Of a DNA stretch of 64,000 bases, positions 60,375-64,000 are shown piece by piece. The DNA lies in the NCBI GenBank assembly GCA_963422675.2, contig CAXVYS010000027.1:248001-312000 (forward strand), in the 5' to 3' direction. Origin of the DNA: UBA4416 sp963422675 (GTDB taxonomy: Bacteria > Bacteroidota > Bacteroidia > B-17B0 > Aurantibacillaceae). The position numbers and the translations under genes are program-made. Below the pieces are notes generated by a model, which saw only the letters and a program-made list of their open reading frames with translations, made no database searches and was not told where the DNA came from. Positions within the stretch are counted from its first letter, which is position 1, and every line of letters starts with the position of its first letter.

Positions 60375-60418
60375 GATCGTTAATTTTAAGTTTCAAATCG
60401 ATTCAATATTGAGTCGAC

Positions 60419-61099
60419 TTATTTAGTGATCGTTTCACCTATTTCCAACAGGGCCAGTTTTTTGCCGGCATGATTAAATTTATACTGCGCATCGTGTTTA
60501 TCAATCTTAATGTACCCAAACGTATCATAGTGCATTCCAATGATATCACTACAATTAATGAATTCCGTAGCAATGATGGCATTGTCAATTCCCATTGTTA
60601 AATTATCACCGATAGGCAAAAAGGCAAAATCAATTTTACGGTATTCGCCAATTAATTTCATATCGTAGGTTAATGCGGTATCGCCTGCATAGTAAAAATT
60701 CTTAGCTGTACTTTCAATCACAAAACCCATTGGATTACCACCATAAGAGCCATCCGGCAAGCCACTACTGTGAACCGCGTTCACACATTTTACAGAGCCA
60801 AAGTCAAACAATTTTTTTCCACCAATATTCATTGGATGGATGTTTTCTACACCTTGCTTTTTAAGCCACAAATGAATTTCCCAGTTGCATACAACAGTTG
60901 CTCCTGTTCTTTTTGCAATAGATACGGCATCGGCAATATGATCAACGTGACCATGTGTAATTAAAATATAATCTGCTTTTACTGTTGTAGCGTCAATGTT
61001 TTTTGCAAGCTTATTTGGAGTGATAAATGGATCAAAAAGTAAATGTTTACTGTTAATTTCAACTCCAAAACAAGAATGACCGTAATACGTAATGTTCAT
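60419..61099 (-). CDS. UPF0173-type metal-dependent hydrolase
   Basis: 226 aa metallo-beta-lactamase-fold protein. The metal motif is THGHVDH (near residue 51), with MNITYYGHSCFGVE at the N-terminus, YAGDTALTYDM (~140) and a C-terminal IGMHYDTFGYI, together the signature of the UPF0173/YtkL family. The physiological substrate is unknown. It is the promoter-proximal gene of the run continuing into parA. Confidence 0.9.
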   Translation of the reverse strand: MNITYYGHSCFGVEINSKHLLFDPFITPNKLAKNIDATTVKADYILITHGHVDHIADAVSIAKRTGATVVCNWEIHLWLKKQGVENIHPMNIGGKKLFDFGSVKCVNAVHSSGLPDGSYGGNPMGFVIESTAKNFYYAGDTALTYDMKLIGEYRKIDFAFLPIGDNLTMGIDNAIIATEFINCSDIIGMHYDTFGYIKIDKHDAQYKFNHAGKKLALLEIGETITK

Positions 61100-61219
61100 T
61101 ATAGAAAATTCAAGATAAAGTGCTTATTATATCACGTAAAAATAAACTATTTGGGCGTTTTATCTGTTTTTAGTTTTTAACAGTAAAATTCATAACTTCG
61201 CCAAAATGTTAATAATATA

Positions 61220-61747
61220 ATGCATTCTATTACAGTTATATCTGCCACCAACAGGCATAATAGTTATACCGAAAAAGTTGCAAAGCACTACGAAACTGTT
61301 TTGAAGCAAAAAGGTGAAATTGTTCATTTCCTTAGTTTACAGGATCTTCCGCATACTTTTTTAGATTCTGACATGTATGGAAAGCGTTCCGCGGAATTCC
61401 AGGAAATAATAGACGAATTTATCATAAACCAGACAAAATTTATTTTTATTTGCCCTGAATATAACGGAAGTTTTGCAGGGGTATTAAAAGTTTTTTTAGA
61501 CGGTATTTCGCCACGTTTATGGGCCGATAACAAAGCCTGTTTAGTGGGTGTTTCTTCGGGAAGAGCCGGAAACTTAAGAGGTTTGGAGCACCTTACCAAT
61601 ATTTTAAATTACCTTAAGGTAAATGTATATCATAACAAATTACCTATTAGCAGGGTAGATACTTTGGTGGATGAACAGGGTACTTTTAAAGATGAAGAAA
61701 CTCTTAAAGTTATTGATCTACAGATAGATGGTTTTTTGAAGTTTTAA
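61220..61747 (+). CDS. NADPH-dependent FMN reductase family protein
   Basis: 175 aa flavodoxin-like protein. The phosphate-binding N-terminal loop SATNRHNSYTEKVAKHY and the central CPEYNGSFAGVLKVFLDGIS segment match NADPH-dependent FMN/azo/chromate reductases. VGVSSGRAGNLRGLEHL is the typical second flavin-contact region. The physiological electron acceptor is not predictable. The gene stands alone, divergent from the hydrolase and convergent with rnhA. Confidence 0.9.
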   Translation: MHSITVISATNRHNSYTEKVAKHYETVLKQKGEIVHFLSLQDLPHTFLDSDMYGKRSAEFQEIIDEFIINQTKFIFICPEYNGSFAGVLKVFLDGISPRLWADNKACLVGVSSGRAGNLRGLEHLTNILNYLKVNVYHNKLPISRVDTLVDEQGTFKDEETLKVIDLQIDGFLKF

Positions 61748-61792
61748 ATTTGAATTAACCGGATAGAAATAGAGTTTCTTTATTTAAAGGAA

Positions 61793-62278
61793 CTATAATC
61801 CTAAACCACTTGCTTTTTTCGAAAGCTCGTAACCCTCGTCGATCAACTTATGCGGGCTTTTACTTGCTGCCACAGCTAATTCGTCGCAACGATTATTTTC
61901 CGCATTAGACGCATGGCCTTTTACCCAGATAAATTTTACATGGTGAGTTTTATAAATGAGGAGGAAGCGTTTCCACAAATCAGGATTAGCCTTGTCTTTA
62001 AACCCTTTTTTTACCCAGTTATGAACCCATCCCAGGTTAATAGAATCAACTACATATTTACTGTCGGAATGAACCATAACGTTTAACCCCTCTTTTTTCA
62101 AGGATTCCAACGCAACAATTACACTTAGTAATTCCATTCGGTTATTGGTGGTTTTAACGTAGCCCTGCGCAAGCTCTTTTCTTTGCCCTTTATATTTCAT
62201 CACAACACCATAGCCGCCTGGACCCGGGTTTCCGCTGCACGCGCCATCTGTATATATTTCAACAACCGAACTTTCCAT
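61793..62278 (-). CDS. rnhA: Ribonuclease HI
   Basis: Cleaves RNA in RNA-DNA hybrids. 161 aa with the catalytic carboxylates D11 (IYTDGACSGNPGPGGYG), E49 (TNNRMELL), D72 (HSDSKYVVDS) and D132, and the supporting H122 (VKGHASNAENNRCDELA). No N-terminal hybrid-binding domain is present. A -7 box lies 7 nt before the ATG, so the mRNA should be almost leaderless. Confidence 0.97.
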   Translation of the reverse strand: MESSVVEIYTDGACSGNPGPGGYGVVMKYKGQRKELAQGYVKTTNNRMELLSVIVALESLKKEGLNVMVHSDSKYVVDSINLGWVHNWVKKGFKDKANPDLWKRFLLIYKTHHVKFIWVKGHASNAENNRCDELAVAASKSPHKLIDEGYELSKKASGLGL

Positions 62279-62285
62279 AAAAGCG

Positions 62286-62293
62286 CAAAGATA
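62286..62293 (-). promoter_or_regulatory. Predicted rnhA -7 box
   Basis: TATCTTTG on the minus strand (62293-62286), 7 nt before the ATG at 62278. A TTG upstream (62309-62307) is only 13 nt away, shorter than usual. Confidence 0.45.
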
Positions 62294-62420
62294 GTTATTT
62301 GTAAATCAATGTAGTTTATATACTAAATAATTGTTGGTTATACGTTAATTTTTTGTGCTTTTTTTTGACTGCCTTTTTGATAGTTTTTTATATATTTAAA
62401 ACTTATATAAATATATTTTT

Positions 62421-63527
62421 ATGGCAAAGAAAGCACTTAAGAAAGAAAAAAATTTCTTTCCGGAAAGTTCACTTACATTTTTAAAAAATTATTTGAATAA
62501 CCCCTCACCTACGGGCTTTGAAAGCGAAGGACAAAAGATGTGGCTGTCTTATATTAAGCCCTATATTGATGAATATTTTGTAGATACTTATGGTACAGTG
62601 GTTGGGGTAATTAATCCCCAGGCTCCTTATAAAGTGGTGATTGAAGCGCATGCTGATGAAATATCGTGGTTTGTACATTATATCACAAAAGACGGGTTTA
62701 TTTATTTAAGGAAAAACGGCGGAAGTGATCACCAGATTGCTCCATCTAAACGTGTAAACATTCATACAGATAAAGGAATTGTAAAAGCGGTGTTTGGCTG
62801 GCCTGCTATTCACGTGCGTGATGCAGCAAGGGAAGAAACCCCTACCTTAAAGAATATTTTTTTAGACCTGGGTTGTAAAAGTGATAAAGAAGTAGAAGAG
62901 CTGGGTGTGCATGTAGGTTGTGTAGTTACTTACGATGATGAATTTATGGTTTTAAACAACCGTTACTTTGTTGGGCGCGCCCTCGATAACAGGGTTGGTG
63001 GTTTTATGATTGCTGAAGTAGCCCGTTTACTGAAGGAAGGCAAAACCAAGTTGCCGTTTGGGTTATATATCGTTAATGCTGTTCAGGAAGAAATAGGATT
63101 GCGTGGAGCAGAAATGATTGCGCATAAAATAAAACCGAATGCGGCTATTATTACTGATGTGTGCCATGATACCCAAACACCTATGATGAGTAAGATTGTA
63201 AGTGGCGATTTATCTTGTGGTAAGGGCCCTGTTGTATCTTACGGCCCTGCCGTACAAAATAATTTACTGAAATTAATTATTGATACGGCCAATAAAGAAA
63301 AAATTGAATTCCAGCGTCAGGCAGCGAGCCGGAGTACAGGTACTGATACAGATGCATTTGCTTATAGCAATGATGGTGTAGCGAGTGCATTGATTTCATT
63401 GCCTTTACGTTACATGCATACCACTGTAGAGAGTGTGCATAAAGACGATGTGGAAAATGTAGTTAAACTGATTGTGGCTTCTTTAAAGAATATTAAGAAT
63501 AATCACGATTTCCGATATTTAAAATAA
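62421..63527 (+). CDS. M42 family metallopeptidase (glutamyl aminopeptidase-like)
   Basis: 368 aa. Zinc-site residues are visible: H77 and D79 in VIEAHADEI, the bridging Asp in GRALDNRVGG (~188), the catalytic Glu pair in NAVQEEIGLRGA (~222), an Asp in ITDVCHDTQTP, and the C-terminal ligand His in PLRYMHTTVESVHKDD. M42 enzymes form large tetrahedral (TET) cytoplasmic aminopeptidases that trim peptides. The Lys-rich N-terminus has no signal peptide. Confidence 0.93.
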   Translation: MAKKALKKEKNFFPESSLTFLKNYLNNPSPTGFESEGQKMWLSYIKPYIDEYFVDTYGTVVGVINPQAPYKVVIEAHADEISWFVHYITKDGFIYLRKNGGSDHQIAPSKRVNIHTDKGIVKAVFGWPAIHVRDAAREETPTLKNIFLDLGCKSDKEVEELGVHVGCVVTYDDEFMVLNNRYFVGRALDNRVGGFMIAEVARLLKEGKTKLPFGLYIVNAVQEEIGLRGAEMIAHKIKPNAAIITDVCHDTQTPMMSKIVSGDLSCGKGPVVSYGPAVQNNLLKLIIDTANKEKIEFQRQAASRSTGTDTDAFAYSNDGVASALISLPLRYMHTTVESVHKDDVENVVKLIVASLKNIKNNHDFRYLK

Positions 63528-63626
63528 TGAGTGAGGTATAGAGTTACTAAATTGAAAACAGATTTTCATCCGGATTAATTAGTTAAACTCTTAACGCTCC
63601 AATTCAAACAATCATCAAACTGAAGA

Positions 63627-64000
63627 ATGGATATACTAGGTTCTATATTAAAAGGTGCGGTTAAACTGGGAAATAAAATCCCTAAACGTACCAACTACTA
63701 TACACAACAAACTAAAGTCTTAAAAAAATTATTGACAAAGGCCGAGCATACTGCGTTTGGTGAGCATTTTCATTTTACGAAATTATTACAGCAAAAAAAT
63801 CCTATCGGTTTATTTCAGTCTACCGTTAAAATGTATGACTACAGTAGTCTTTATAAAGAATGGTGGTATAGGGCCATTAAAGGAGAACCTTATGTATGCT
63901 GGCCAAATCACATTAAATATTTTGCGTTAAGCTCAGGCACTTCCGAAGCTGCCAGTAAATATATTCCCGTTACCAAAGAAATGCTCAAAGCCTTTAAAAA
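63627..64000 (+). CDS. GH3 auxin-promoter family protein, 3' end outside window
   Basis: The frame is open from the ATG at 63627 to the window edge (124 residues visible). The N-terminus (MDILGSILKGAVKLGNKI), the HTAFGEHFHF segment and the nucleotide-binding motif ALSSGTSEAASKYIPVT identify a GH3-type member of the ANL adenylating superfamily. Plant GH3 proteins link acyl acids such as auxin or jasmonate to amino acids; the bacterial substrates are unknown. It starts 99 nt after the M42 peptidase. Confidence 0.88.
   Translation, partial: MDILGSILKGAVKLGNKIPKRTNYYTQQTKVLKKLLTKAEHTAFGEHFHFTKLLQQKNPIGLFQSTVKMYDYSSLYKEWWYRAIKGEPYVCWPNHIKYFALSSGTSEAASKYIPVTKEMLKAFK

Noticed and set aside
59464..60418. 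Search for parS near parAB
   Set aside because: No 14-16-bp GC-containing palindrome of the usual parS type was seen in the spacers; the heptamer hairpin is a different kind of structure.

Overview
The window is AT-rich and gene-dense, and it comes from a member of the Bacteroidota. The evidence is a giant secreted protein with the C-terminal gliding-motility/type IX secretion (T9SS type B) sorting domain, a TPR + PD40 propeller + OmpA-like envelope protein, Bacteroidota-type promoters (TTG about 20 nt upstream of TAnnTTTG) instead of Shine-Dalgarno sites, a long two-part signal peptidase I, a BshB1-type bacillithiol deacetylase, and the gene order parA-parB-DUF5683-dapB-lepB. I cannot place it below phylum/class level. 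I saw no rRNA, tRNA, CRISPR array or intact insertion sequence.

Layout. 1-2561 (minus): a polysaccharide-type cluster of a 49-aa DPGTGS membrane peptide, a methyltransferase with a kinase-like N-terminus, and a membrane sulfatase-fold protein cut by the window edge. 2759-5742 (minus): ruvB, three small envelope proteins (YtxH-like, holin-like, unknown) and queG. 5879-6633: divergent, nearly leaderless promoters for an outer-membrane protein and recG. 8908-18407 (plus): secreted proteins, ending in a 2633-aa T9SS cargo with nine tandem Ig-like repeats. 18486-26886 (minus): bshB1, a MutS-like ATPase without mismatch-recognition domains, and a thioester-containing alpha-2-macroglobulin. 27035-36035 (plus): a small protein, a 2-oxoacid dehydrogenase E2, the PD40/OmpA-like protein, a methyltransferase, a ZIP transporter and priA.

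36217-41318 looks like an accessory module: a MarR regulator divergent from a five-gene run (15-residue-repeat surface protein, outer-membrane barrel, DUF2141 secreted protein, 4-TM protein, NmrA-like reductase). The intergenic gap holds palindromes suitable as MarR operators. 41517-45825 (minus) has the tyrosine-degradation pair hpd/hmgA, a lipoprotein and trhO. 45998-53483 (plus) has a threonine dehydrogenase, a MORN-repeat protein, cysS, an M28 peptidase and polA.

53594-61099 (minus) is a long run transcribed from a metallo-hydrolase through parA, parB, DUF5683, dapB, lepB and DUF3820 to a DEAD-box helicase. It carries a heptamer-repeat hairpin between parA and parB. The window ends with an FMN reductase, rnhA, an M42 peptidase and the start of a GH3-family gene. 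Most genes are chromosomal housekeeping. The least explained parts are the DPGTGS/kinase-like methyltransferase cluster, the MarR module, the coupled secreted pair at 8908-9797 and the leaderless promoter architecture.
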